Assembly: GCF_016464705.1 (NCBI RefSeq)
Contig: NZ_JAEHOB010000004.1
Location: forward strand, 310,001-374,000
Direction: 5' to 3'
DNA: 64,000 nucleotides
Source of the DNA: Qaidamihabitans albus
Lineage (GTDB): Bacteria > Actinomycetota > Actinomycetes > Mycobacteriales > Pseudonocardiaceae
Shown here: in pieces, positions 34,727 to 42,262 of the stretch
How positions within the stretch are numbered: position 1 is the first letter of the stretch
Layout of the letters: every line of letters begins with the position of its first letter
The notes under the pieces: generated by a model
The model's database searches: none
Told to the model about the DNA's origin: nothing
The model's input: only the letters and a program-made list of their open reading frames with translations
Position numbers and translations under genes: made by a program

Positions 34727-35791
34727 TCACGCCGGTCCGCCGCGCAGCAGCGCGGTATAGACGGTCAGCCCGGGCCCGAACGCGATCGCGACCGTGGGCC
34801 CGCCGTCCAGCGCGCCGGTGGCACGCAGTTCCTCCAGCACCAGCAGCACGGTCGCCGACGAGCAGTTGCCGTGCTCGGCGAGCACGGAGCGGGAGGCGGC
34901 CAGCGCCCGCGGAGGCAGGTCGAGCGTTCGCTGCACGGTGTCGAGGATGCGCGGCCCGCCTGGATGGACGGCCCAGTTCCGGACGTCCCCGGTGCCGAGG
35001 CCGTGCCTGGCCAGCAGGTTGCCGAGCACCGCGGGCAGGTGCTCGGCCAGCACGTCGGGCACCCGCGGGGAAAGGCCCATCCGGAAGCCGAGGTCGGTGA
35101 CGTCCCAGGTCATGTGGTCGGCGGTGCTGGCATCGGTGAACGCCGCGATGTCCACCAGCTCCAGGCCGGTTGACGGCGCCTCGCCGCCGTCCGGTCGTGG
35201 TCGCAGCACCACTGCCGTGGCGGCGTCGCTGAACAGCGCGTGCGAGACCACCTGCTGCGGATCGGTGGTGGGTGGCTGAACGTGCAGCGAGGTGAGCTCA
35301 AGACAGAGGAGCACGGCGGGCCGCCCGCGGGCGACCACGAAGTCGGCGGCGCTGCCCAGCGCGGGCAGGGCCGCGTAGCAGCCCATGTGCCCGACGAGCA
35401 GTCGCTGCACCTCGGGAGGCAGCCGGAGCGACGCGGCCAGCTTGGCGTCCACGCCCGGTGTGCCGTACCCGGTACACGAGGCGACGGTGAGCTGCCCCAG
35501 CTCCTCGGCGGCGAGACCGGCCTGGGCCAGCGCCGCCCTTACCGCCCGGTGCGCCAGCGGCGGGGCCTCCTCGGCGTAGCGGCGCATCCGGTCCGCGGTG
35601 GACCACCGGGACAGGTCCTCGCGGACGGGGTTGGCGACGGCATGCCGCCGCAGCACTCCGGAGCCGTCGAATATCCGCCGTGCGACCCGGCTCGAGTCGA
35701 AGTGACCGCTGAAGAAGCCGTCCCACATCGCCTGCTGGTCGACCGTCTCCGGCAGCGCCGAGCCCACCCCGGCGATGGTGGCGGTCACCAT
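34727..35791 (-). CDS. type III polyketide synthase (chalcone synthase family)
   Basis: About 354 residues. The catalytic triad is complete: Cys in LVGHMGCYAALPAL (~155), His in WAVHPGGPRIL (~295) and Asn in AEHGNCSSATVL (~328). GFGPG-type IAFGPGLTVYTALL closes the C-terminus. It condenses malonyl-CoA units onto a CoA starter to make resorcinols, pyrones or naphthols. The ATG overlaps the stop of the acyl-CoA-dehydrogenase-like gene. With the flavoprotein, methyltransferase and UbiA gene it forms a compact locus, suggesting a methylated, oxidised and prenylated aromatic or quinone. Confidence 0.9.
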   Translation of the reverse strand: MVTATIAGVGSALPETVDQQAMWDGFFSGHFDSSRVARRIFDGSGVLRRHAVANPVREDLSRWSTADRMRRYAEEAPPLAHRAVRAALAQAGLAAEELGQLTVASCTGYGTPGVDAKLAASLRLPPEVQRLLVGHMGCYAALPALGSAADFVVARGRPAVLLCLELTSLHVQPPTTDPQQVVSHALFSDAATAVVLRPRPDGGEAPSTGLELVDIAAFTDASTADHMTWDVTDLGFRMGLSPRVPDVLAEHLPAVLGNLLARHGLGTGDVRNWAVHPGGPRILDTVQRTLDLPPRALAASRSVLAEHGNCSSATVLLVLEELRATGALDGGPTVAIAFGPGLTVYTALLRGGPA

Positions 35792-36996
35792 CGTGGCGTC
35801 CCGCCGTCGTTCTCCGGATCGCCGCCGAGGGCCGCGACGCCCAGCCAGTCGGCGCAGACGTCGGAGGTGGCCGGTTGCAGCGCACCGCAGCGCGCGTCGC
35901 GGTAGATCCGTTCCAGCGGGTGGCCGCGCCGGGTGGCCGACGTCCCGGCGGCTTCGAGTACGGACGAGGCGACCTGCGCCGCCGTGTCCCCGGCGGTCAG
36001 CTTGGCGCGCCACACCCAGCGGTTGGTCTCCGGCGTCCCCGGCTCCGCGGAGACCCTGGCCGCGGCCTCCCGGACGACGAGGGCGGCGGCCGCGGCGGCG
36101 GCGTCGGCACGCCCCAGCCGTGAGCGCACGGCTGGCAGCGAGTCGAGGCCGCGCCGCCGCAGGTGCGCCGCACCGGCCTCGATCGCCGAGCGGGCCACGC
36201 CCGCGTACACCGCCGCGTAGGAGGCCACCAGCCACTGCGGCATTGCCTGGGCCAGCAGGATCGCCAGTCCTTCGACCCCACCGAGCAGGGCATCCGGTTC
36301 GACCTCGACGTCGAAGTGCACGTCGTGGCTGCACGTGGCGCGCATCCCCATGGCATCCCAGGTGGGCTCGACCCGCACGCCCTCGCCGGCCGGGATCACG
36401 AAGTAGGACACCTTCGGCTCGGTGGAGGCGGCGTCCCTCGCGGCGAGCAGGTAGCCGTCGGCGTGCCCGGCACCGGAGACGAACGTCTTGCTCCCGGTGA
36501 CGCGGAACCCGCCGTCCACCGCGCGGTACTCGGTCGTGATTCTGGACAGCCGCGAACCGGCGCCGCGCTCGCTCATCGCAACGGCGTACAGGGCGCCCGA
36601 GGCGGCTTCGGCGAGCAGCCGGTCACGGGTGACGAAGAAGCCGTCGGTCGCGCCGAGCTGCCGGACGAGCTCGTCGGGCGTGTGCGCCAGCGCTCCGGTC
36701 ACCGACGCGTGCATGTTGAAGATCAGCGCGGTGGCACCGGCGCCGCTGCCGATCGCCATCGCGACCTCGGCGTAGTCGGCGAAGGACGCGCCGGTCCCGC
36801 CGAGCCGGGCGGGAACCATCAGGCCCAGCAGGCCGCTCGCCCGCAGGTCGGCGAAGTCCGCCGCCGGGAAGGCGCCCGAGATGTCGTGTTCCTGGGCCCG
36901 CTCGGCCAGCCGTGGCGCGAGCGCCGAGGCGATCTCCATGGCCGCGGTGGGGTCGGGTGGTGATCCGGTGGTCGGGACGGTGTCGGACAACGGCAC
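35785..36996 (-). CDS. acyl-CoA-dehydrogenase-fold flavoprotein
   Basis: 403 residues of the ACAD fold. It has MVPARLGGTGASFADYAEV, VAMSERGAGSRLS, VTGSKTFVSGAGHADGYL and WDAMGMRATCSHDV. The C-terminal RGHPLERIYRDARCGALQPA replaces the YxGTxEI segment with catalytic Glu of true dehydrogenases. This recalls DszC- or hydroxylase-type members that use FMNH2 or FADH2 and oxygen. In this context an aromatic hydroxylation of the polyketide is plausible. It starts at GTG after GGAGG and sits between the methyltransferase and PKS genes in one operon. Activity is inference. Confidence 0.8.
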   Translation of the reverse strand: MPLSDTVPTTGSPPDPTAAMEIASALAPRLAERAQEHDISGAFPAADFADLRASGLLGLMVPARLGGTGASFADYAEVAMAIGSGAGATALIFNMHASVTGALAHTPDELVRQLGATDGFFVTRDRLLAEAASGALYAVAMSERGAGSRLSRITTEYRAVDGGFRVTGSKTFVSGAGHADGYLLAARDAASTEPKVSYFVIPAGEGVRVEPTWDAMGMRATCSHDVHFDVEVEPDALLGGVEGLAILLAQAMPQWLVASYAAVYAGVARSAIEAGAAHLRRRGLDSLPAVRSRLGRADAAAAAAALVVREAAARVSAEPGTPETNRWVWRAKLTAGDTAAQVASSVLEAAGTSATRRGHPLERIYRDARCGALQPATSDVCADWLGVAALGGDPENDGGTPRW

Positions 36997-37719
36997 TCAA
37001 ACCTCCTTGCGGCCATATCCCTGGAACAGCACCGCGGTCGTTCCCACCGGCAGCATCCGGACCGTGGAGCGGCGACCGGCGGTCCAGGCCAGCAGGCCGG
37101 TCAGTGAAGGCCGGATACCCCGCAGCGCCAGGCGCACACCCCGCCGCGCGCATTCGTCCACGAGGTCTGCCCGGTCGACCAGCAGCGCCGGATCGTGCAC
37201 GCCGCGCGGGGCGATGCGCGGCACCCGCTCGGCGACCCCGATGGCGAGCCACCGGCACAGCGCCGTCGCCGCGAGCGTATCGAGCACCAGCAGCCCGCCG
37301 GGGCGGAGCAGCCGGCACGCCTCGGCCACCGCACCCCGCAGGTCGGGCACGTGTTCGAGGATCTCTCCGGCGACCACCACCTCCGCGCAGCGGTCGGGCA
37401 GCGGTACCGCGAGCACGTCGCCGAGCAGCGCCTGCACACCGTGCTCCCTCGCCTGCCGCAGCGCACGGTCCGAGCGGTCGACGCCGATGTGCCGGTAGCC
37501 CTTACCGGCCACGTGCGGCGCCAGCAGACCCGCGCCGCAGCCGAGATCGACCAGGACGGCGCCCGGTCGCGGCGCCGGCGGAACGAGCTCGCCCCTGGCC
37601 ACGGCGAGCCAGTGCAACATCGCGAACGCGCCCCTCGGCCGCCACCACTGGTCGGCGAGCCTGTCGTACAGCGCGGGATCGTTGGGCACCACCCGCTCGC
37701 GCGCCCTGGCTCGCCACAT
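36997..37719 (-). CDS. class I SAM-dependent methyltransferase, UbiG-like
   Basis: About 240 residues. PALYDRLADQWWRPRGAFAM near the N-terminus resembles UbiG-type O-methyltransferases. The SAM-binding motif I is VLVDLGCGAGLLAPHVA, followed by GEILEHVPD and LLRPGGLLVLDTL. It is the first gene of the minus-strand PKS operon, one base from the flavoprotein start, and diverges from the UbiA gene across a gap of 23 bp. It probably methylates a phenolic hydroxyl of the polyketide. The start at 37719 is less certain because no clear ribosome-binding site precedes it. Confidence 0.82.
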   Translation of the reverse strand: MWRARARERVVPNDPALYDRLADQWWRPRGAFAMLHWLAVARGELVPPAPRPGAVLVDLGCGAGLLAPHVAGKGYRHIGVDRSDRALRQAREHGVQALLGDVLAVPLPDRCAEVVVAGEILEHVPDLRGAVAEACRLLRPGGLLVLDTLAATALCRWLAIGVAERVPRIAPRGVHDPALLVDRADLVDECARRGVRLALRGIRPSLTGLLAWTAGRRSTVRMLPVGTTAVLFQGYGRKEV

Positions 37720-37742
37720 GCCGCCAGGCTGGCACACTCGCA

Positions 37743-38582
37743 GTGGTGGGGCATCTCCTTCGGGCAGTGCCGGCGTTGGCCCGGGCATGCCACCCGGCGC
37801 CTTCACTGGCGGTCACGGCGGTCGCCACCGGGCTCGCCGTCAGCGCCGGGCGCACGGCGGTGGGCGTGCTGACCGTCGCCGTGGCCGTACTCGCCGGGCA
37901 GTTGTCCGTCGGCTGGCTCAACGACCTGGTGGACGCACCCCGCGATGCCGAGGTGGGGCGGGCGGGCAAGCCGGTGGCAGCAGGCGAGGTCTCGCCCGCG
38001 ACCGTGCGCACCGCCGTGTTCGCCGCCGCGGCCGTCGCGATCGGCTTCTCGCTGCCGTCCGGCCCGCTCGCCACCGTGGCGCACGTGGCCGCGCTGACCT
38101 CGGCATGGGCCTACGACCTCGGAGTGAAGGCCACCGCCTTCTCCGTACTGCCCTACTCCGTCTCCTTCGGACTGTTACCGGCCTTCGTGACGCTGGGACT
38201 GCCCGGCCAGCCGCTGCCGCCGGCCTGGCTGGTGGGCGCCGCCGCGTCGCTGGGCGCCGCCGCGCATTTCGTGAACGTGCTGCCCGACCTGGCCGACGAT
38301 GCCGCGACCGGTGTCCGTGGACTGCCGCATCGACTGGGTGCCGGCGCGAGCCGCCTGCTGAGCGCCGCTCTGGTGCTGGTCGCCTCGGTGCTGCTGGTTC
38401 TCGGCCCGCCCGGCGCCCCGTCGGCGGCGGGCCTGATGGCGGTGCCGGCCGCGGCGCTGATCCTCGGCATCGGGCTGTTCCGGAACCGGCGGCCGCACTC
38501 CCGCGCGGCGTTTCGTGCCGTGCTGCTGGTCGCCGTCATCGACGTCGTGCTGCTGATCCGAAGCGGTGCCCCGACCGGTTGA
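37743..38582 (+). CDS. UbiA-family prenyltransferase-like membrane protein
   Basis: About 279 residues with around eight membrane segments. Both Asp-rich motifs are present: LNDLVDAPRDAEVGRAGKPV (~55-75) and NVLPDLADDAATGVRG (~175-190). This supports an active enzyme that binds Mg-diphosphate and transfers an isoprenyl chain to an aromatic acceptor. It is divergent from the PKS operon and very close to it. The likely acceptor is the locus product, but a role in menaquinone or other lipid synthesis cannot be excluded. GTG at 37743 or 37746. Confidence 0.83.
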   Translation: MVGHLLRAVPALARACHPAPSLAVTAVATGLAVSAGRTAVGVLTVAVAVLAGQLSVGWLNDLVDAPRDAEVGRAGKPVAAGEVSPATVRTAVFAAAAVAIGFSLPSGPLATVAHVAALTSAWAYDLGVKATAFSVLPYSVSFGLLPAFVTLGLPGQPLPPAWLVGAAASLGAAAHFVNVLPDLADDAATGVRGLPHRLGAGASRLLSAALVLVASVLLVLGPPGAPSAAGLMAVPAAALILGIGLFRNRRPHSRAAFRAVLLVAVIDVVLLIRSGAPTG

Positions 38583-38759
38583 ATACCGCCGAACGGAGCA
38601 ACGTCACCACACGAGGATCACCGGTTTTGGCTGCACGCAACAACTTGGTAGCGGTCCGAACGCGATCGAGGTGCACCGGCTCCGTGCGGGCTAGTCTCTC
38701 CGCGGCCGCGCGAGCGGCCGTTCTGCTGTGTTCCTCTCTCTCAACGACCTGGGGGTTGT

Positions 38760-40712
38760 GTGCGCCCGAGATTCGTCACCGCCGCTGTCATCGCGCTACC
38801 ACTGGGGCTGGTTCCCGTGGTGTCGAACGCGGCTCCACCACCGGACGGACCCGCGGCGGTCGCACCGGACATCGCCACCGTCCCGCTGGCCGCGGCGGCG
38901 AGCAAGGCGAAGGCGGACAGGATCCTCGAGATCCGGCGCGACGAGCCGTTCGCGATGGCGGCGCTGACGTGGAACGGCGCGGCACCGGACGTGCTGGAGG
39001 TGCAGGCGCAGCGGCTCGACGGCAGCTGGACCGAGTGGGCCCAGCTCGACCCCGTCGGCGGCCTCGACGCAGGCAAGGCAGGCCGCACCAACGGAAGCGA
39101 GCCCGTCTGGCTCGATGACTCGACCGTCCTGCGCGTGCGTGCCGAGCGCAACGGCGTGCCGGCCAACGTCCGCACCCTCTCGGCGGTACTGATCGATCCG
39201 GGCACGAGCACCGGCGACGCGATCGAGCCCAAGGCCGGGATCACGACGACACGGCCGCCGGTGATCAGCCGCGCCGGCTGGGGTGCCGACGAGTCGGTCC
39301 GCACCGACTGCTACCAGCAGCAAGGAATCGGAGCCGAGTACAGCGGCACGGTCAAAGCGGCGACCATCCACCACACCGGCCCCAATACCAACGACTACAC
39401 GGCGGCCGACGCCGCCCGGGTCGTCCGGGGCATCTACGCCTATCACGCGCAGACACTCGGTTGGTGCGACATCGGCTACAACGTGGTGGTCGACAGGTAC
39501 GGCCAGATCTTCGAGGGCCGTTACGGCGGCCTCGACCTGCCGGTCTGGGGCGCGCACGCCGGCGGCTTCAACAAGTACACCACCGGCGTATCCATGCTCG
39601 GCGACTTCACCGACATCGCGCCCAGTGACGCGCAACTCGAGGCCGTGTCGCAGTTCGTGGCCTGGAAGCTCTCCCGCAGCTACCGCGATCCGGAGGGGAC
39701 GGTCGAGCTGGTCTCCGGTGGTGGAGTCTCGAAGTATCCCGAGGGCACCACGGTCACCCTGCCCACGATCTTCGCGCATCGCGACGTGCGCGCCACCGAA
39801 TGCCCCGGCGAGCTCGGTTACCCGAAGCTGCCGTTCATCCGGCAGCGCGTGGCCGAGCTGATGGGCGACTGGACATCGAGCCCGGTCTACCAGCGTTGGC
39901 AGGACACCGGTGCCGACTCCGGGCGGCTCGGGGGTGTGTACGGGCTGGAGCGGGAGGTCGCGAACGGCGGTCTCCGGACGACGTTCACCTCGGGCACCAG
40001 GTCGATCTCCTGGTCCGCCGACACCGGTGCGCACATCGTCGAGGGCGCCATCCGCAGGACGTGGGCGAAGTACGGTCTCGAGGCGGGCCATCTCGGTTAC
40101 CCGATCACGGACGAGCGCCCCACCCCCGACGGCATCGGCCGCTACAACCACTTCAGCGGCGAAAACGGCTCCATCTACTACACGTCCTCCACCGGAGCAC
40201 ACGAAATCCGCGGCAGCATCAAACGCAAATGGGCCGAACTCGGCTGGGAACGCAGCCCACTCGGCTACCCACGCACCGACGAACGCCCCACCCCCGACGG
40301 CATCGGCCGCTCCAACCACTTCAGCGGCGACAACGGCTCCATCTACTACACGTCCTCCACCGGAGCACACGAAATCCGCGGCAGCATCAAACGCAAATGG
40401 GCCGAACTCGGCTGGGAACGCAGCCCACTCGGCTACCCCCGCACCGACGAACGCCCCACCCCCGACGGCATCGGCCGCTCCAACCACTTCAGCGGCGACA
40501 ACGGCTCCATCTACTACACGTCCTCCACCGGAGCACCCGAAATCCGCGGCAATATCAAAAGCAAGTGGGCACAGCTCGGCTGGGAACGGTCCTACCTGGG
40601 CTACCCGACGAGCGATGAGTTCTCGGTTCCGGTCGGGCGCAGGAGCAACTTCCAGGGCGGTTACATCGTCTGGAACTCGACGACCGGCGCGGTGACCGCA
40701 CACCGGTACTGA
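38760..40712 (+). CDS. secreted N-acetylmuramoyl-L-alanine amidase with LGFP repeats
   Basis: 650 residues, GTG start. A signal peptide runs to about VVSNA (residue 23). An N-terminal beta-rich region is followed by a PGRP/Amidase_2 domain (~175-365) with zinc ligands in IHHTGPN and FAHRDVRATECPG, plus NVVVDRYGQIFEGRYGG. The C-terminal third is made of LGFP repeats (LGYPxTDE), which anchor proteins to the actinobacterial cell wall. Three of the repeats are nearly identical 56-residue units. It cleaves the peptide stem of peptidoglycan outside the membrane. It is convergent with hisS, with a strong hairpin between them. Confidence 0.92.
   Translation: MRPRFVTAAVIALPLGLVPVVSNAAPPPDGPAAVAPDIATVPLAAAASKAKADRILEIRRDEPFAMAALTWNGAAPDVLEVQAQRLDGSWTEWAQLDPVGGLDAGKAGRTNGSEPVWLDDSTVLRVRAERNGVPANVRTLSAVLIDPGTSTGDAIEPKAGITTTRPPVISRAGWGADESVRTDCYQQQGIGAEYSGTVKAATIHHTGPNTNDYTAADAARVVRGIYAYHAQTLGWCDIGYNVVVDRYGQIFEGRYGGLDLPVWGAHAGGFNKYTTGVSMLGDFTDIAPSDAQLEAVSQFVAWKLSRSYRDPEGTVELVSGGGVSKYPEGTTVTLPTIFAHRDVRATECPGELGYPKLPFIRQRVAELMGDWTSSPVYQRWQDTGADSGRLGGVYGLEREVANGGLRTTFTSGTRSISWSADTGAHIVEGAIRRTWAKYGLEAGHLGYPITDERPTPDGIGRYNHFSGENGSIYYTSSTGAHEIRGSIKRKWAELGWERSPLGYPRTDERPTPDGIGRSNHFSGDNGSIYYTSSTGAHEIRGSIKRKWAELGWERSPLGYPRTDERPTPDGIGRSNHFSGDNGSIYYTSSTGAPEIRGNIKSKWAQLGWERSYLGYPTSDEFSVPVGRRSNFQGGYIVWNSTTGAVTAHRY
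40113..40616 (+). repeat. 168-bp tandem repeats (LGFP units)
   Basis: Three in-frame units of 168 bp begin at 40113, 40281 and 40449. The first two differ at only a few bases over most of their length, the third diverges after about 110 bp. Near identity at DNA level suggests recent duplication. Reading as 56-residue LGFP repeats, it is not a CRISPR or satellite array. Confidence 0.9.
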
Positions 40713-40716
40713 GCCG

Positions 40717-40753
40717 TCGCAGGGTGCCGCTCGAGTCGGGCGGCACCCTGCGA
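40717..40753. terminator. strong bidirectional terminator
   Basis: TCGCAGGGTGCCGC at 40717-40730 pairs perfectly with GCGGCACCCTGCGA at 40740-40753 around a 9-base loop. It fills the gap between convergent amidase and hisS genes. Confidence 0.85.
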
Positions 40754-40755
40754 GC

Positions 40756-42039
40756 TCAGGCCGGCCTGGCGTTCAGTGGCCGCGGGGGCGGCAGCCTGGC
40801 CGGGTCCTGATCCACCGCGAGCGGCAGGAACGCGGTGAAGCCCCAACCTTCCAACCGTCCGAGCTGGGCGGGCAGCTTTCCGCTGCGGCGGATCGCCGAC
40901 ACCACGACGTCCTGCTCGCGCAGCCGCCGCGCGGCGGCCAGTGCCTGCTCCACCGGAACGTCCGCGTCGTAGAGGACGGCGATCCGCTCCGGGGCGGGCG
41001 CGGCGGCCACCAGGTCGACGATGCGCTCGAAGCCGATGGAGAAACCGCAGGCGGGCACGTCCGTGCCGAGCGAGCGGCCGATCAGCTCGTCGTAGCGGCC
41101 ACCACCTGCCACGGACCCGGCCGCGTCGGGGTGGCTGACCTCGAAGATCTGCCCGGTGTAGTAACCCATGCCGCGTACCAGCGTGGGATCGAAGGTCCAG
41201 CGCAACCGGTCTGCGGGCAGGTCGCCGAGGCAGGCGGCCGTGGTGGCCAGATCGGTGGCTACCGCATCCGGCAGGCCCGGGACCACCTCGGCGAGCATGT
41301 CGGCCACCTTGTCCGCGGGCAGGTCGGCCAGCGCCTCGATCTTGTCCCGAGCCGTGCGCACCACCTCGGCGGGCAGTCCCCGGTCGTTCACCAGCTCGGC
41401 GGTCACCCCGTCCCAGCCGATCTTGTCGAGCTTGTCCACGGTCACGAAGAAGCCCGGCCGCGCGCCCTCCGGTACTCCGGAGTCCGCGGCCAGCGCGGCC
41501 AGGAACCGGCGATCGGACAGGCGCACCGTGGCGCCGGTCAGGCCGACCGCGGCCAGCGCCTCGGTGGTCGCCTCGATCAGTTCGGCCTCGGCAAGCACGC
41601 TCGCCTCGCCGACCAGGTCGATGTCGCACTGGTAGAACTGCCGGTACCGGCCCTTCTGCGGCCGTTCGGCCCGCCACACCGGGCCGAACTGGAACGAGCG
41701 GAAGGGCTGCGGCAGCTCCGCCCGGTACTGGCTGTAGAAGCGGGTCAGCGGAACGGTGAGGTCGAAACGCAGCCCGAGGTCCACCAGGTCCGCCAGATCG
41801 GTGTCGGCCGCGACCTGCTCACCGAGTCCCCGGCGCAGGACCTTGAAGAGGAGTTTCTCGTTCTCCCCGCCCTGGCCGCCGGTCAGCCGCTCGATCCGCT
41901 CCAGCGCGGGCGTCTCGATGCGCTGGTAGCCGAACCGCCGGTACACGCCCTCGATGAGGCCGAGCACGTGGTCACGGGTCGCGACAGCTGCCGGAAGCAG
42001 GTCACGGGTACCACGCGCGGGACTGTTGTCGATCTTCAC
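40756..42039 (-). CDS. hisS: histidyl-tRNA synthetase
   Basis: 427 residues, normal length. It begins with SPARGTRDLLPAAV. Class II motif 2 is FQFGPVWRAERPQKGRYRQF, followed by the HisRS-specific VRGMGYYTGQIFEV, then motif 3 in GGGRYDELIGR with CGFSIGFERI, and an anticodon-binding domain. It charges tRNA-His with histidine. The GTG start overlaps the stop of a 50-codon ORF (GTGA), so its translation is probably coupled to that small ORF. Confidence 0.96.
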   Translation of the reverse strand: MKIDNSPARGTRDLLPAAVATRDHVLGLIEGVYRRFGYQRIETPALERIERLTGGQGGENEKLLFKVLRRGLGEQVAADTDLADLVDLGLRFDLTVPLTRFYSQYRAELPQPFRSFQFGPVWRAERPQKGRYRQFYQCDIDLVGEASVLAEAELIEATTEALAAVGLTGATVRLSDRRFLAALAADSGVPEGARPGFFVTVDKLDKIGWDGVTAELVNDRGLPAEVVRTARDKIEALADLPADKVADMLAEVVPGLPDAVATDLATTAACLGDLPADRLRWTFDPTLVRGMGYYTGQIFEVSHPDAAGSVAGGGRYDELIGRSLGTDVPACGFSIGFERIVDLVAAAPAPERIAVLYDADVPVEQALAAARRLREQDVVVSAIRRSGKLPAQLGRLEGWGFTAFLPLAVDQDPARLPPPRPLNARPA

Positions 42040-42188
42040 TCGGCCTGTCCGGAGTCCGGTTCCGCCTCGTCGGCGGGCAGCTTCGCCCGCAGTTCCGCCC
42101 TGCTCTGTTCGTGCAGCTTCGCGATGGCCTCGTGCGCCTCACGCGCCACCCGGTCCAGGTCGGGATACGTCTGGCCCTGCTCGTCCAT
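42036..42188 (-). CDS. small protein coupled to hisS
   Basis: 50 residues, charged and helical in appearance (REAHEAIAKLHEQSRAELRA), with no known motif. The ATG is preceded by GGAGG at 5 bases, one of the best ribosome-binding sites in the window, and the stop overlaps the hisS start. It may be a real small protein or a translated leader controlling hisS. It contains no run of His codons, so classical histidine attenuation is not supported. Confidence 0.6.
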   Translation of the reverse strand: MDEQGQTYPDLDRVAREAHEAIAKLHEQSRAELRAKLPADEAEPDSGQAE

Positions 42189-42262
42189 GGTTACCTCCAC
42201 CCCCTGTCGCACCCTCCACGGTAAACGGTCCGTGCGCGGGCGGGACCGGCGACCGGGCATCG

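Noticed and set aside
40113-40616. Regular direct repeats considered as a CRISPR-like array
   Set aside because: The period is 168 bp, the units are fully coding and there are no unique spacers; they are LGFP protein repeats.
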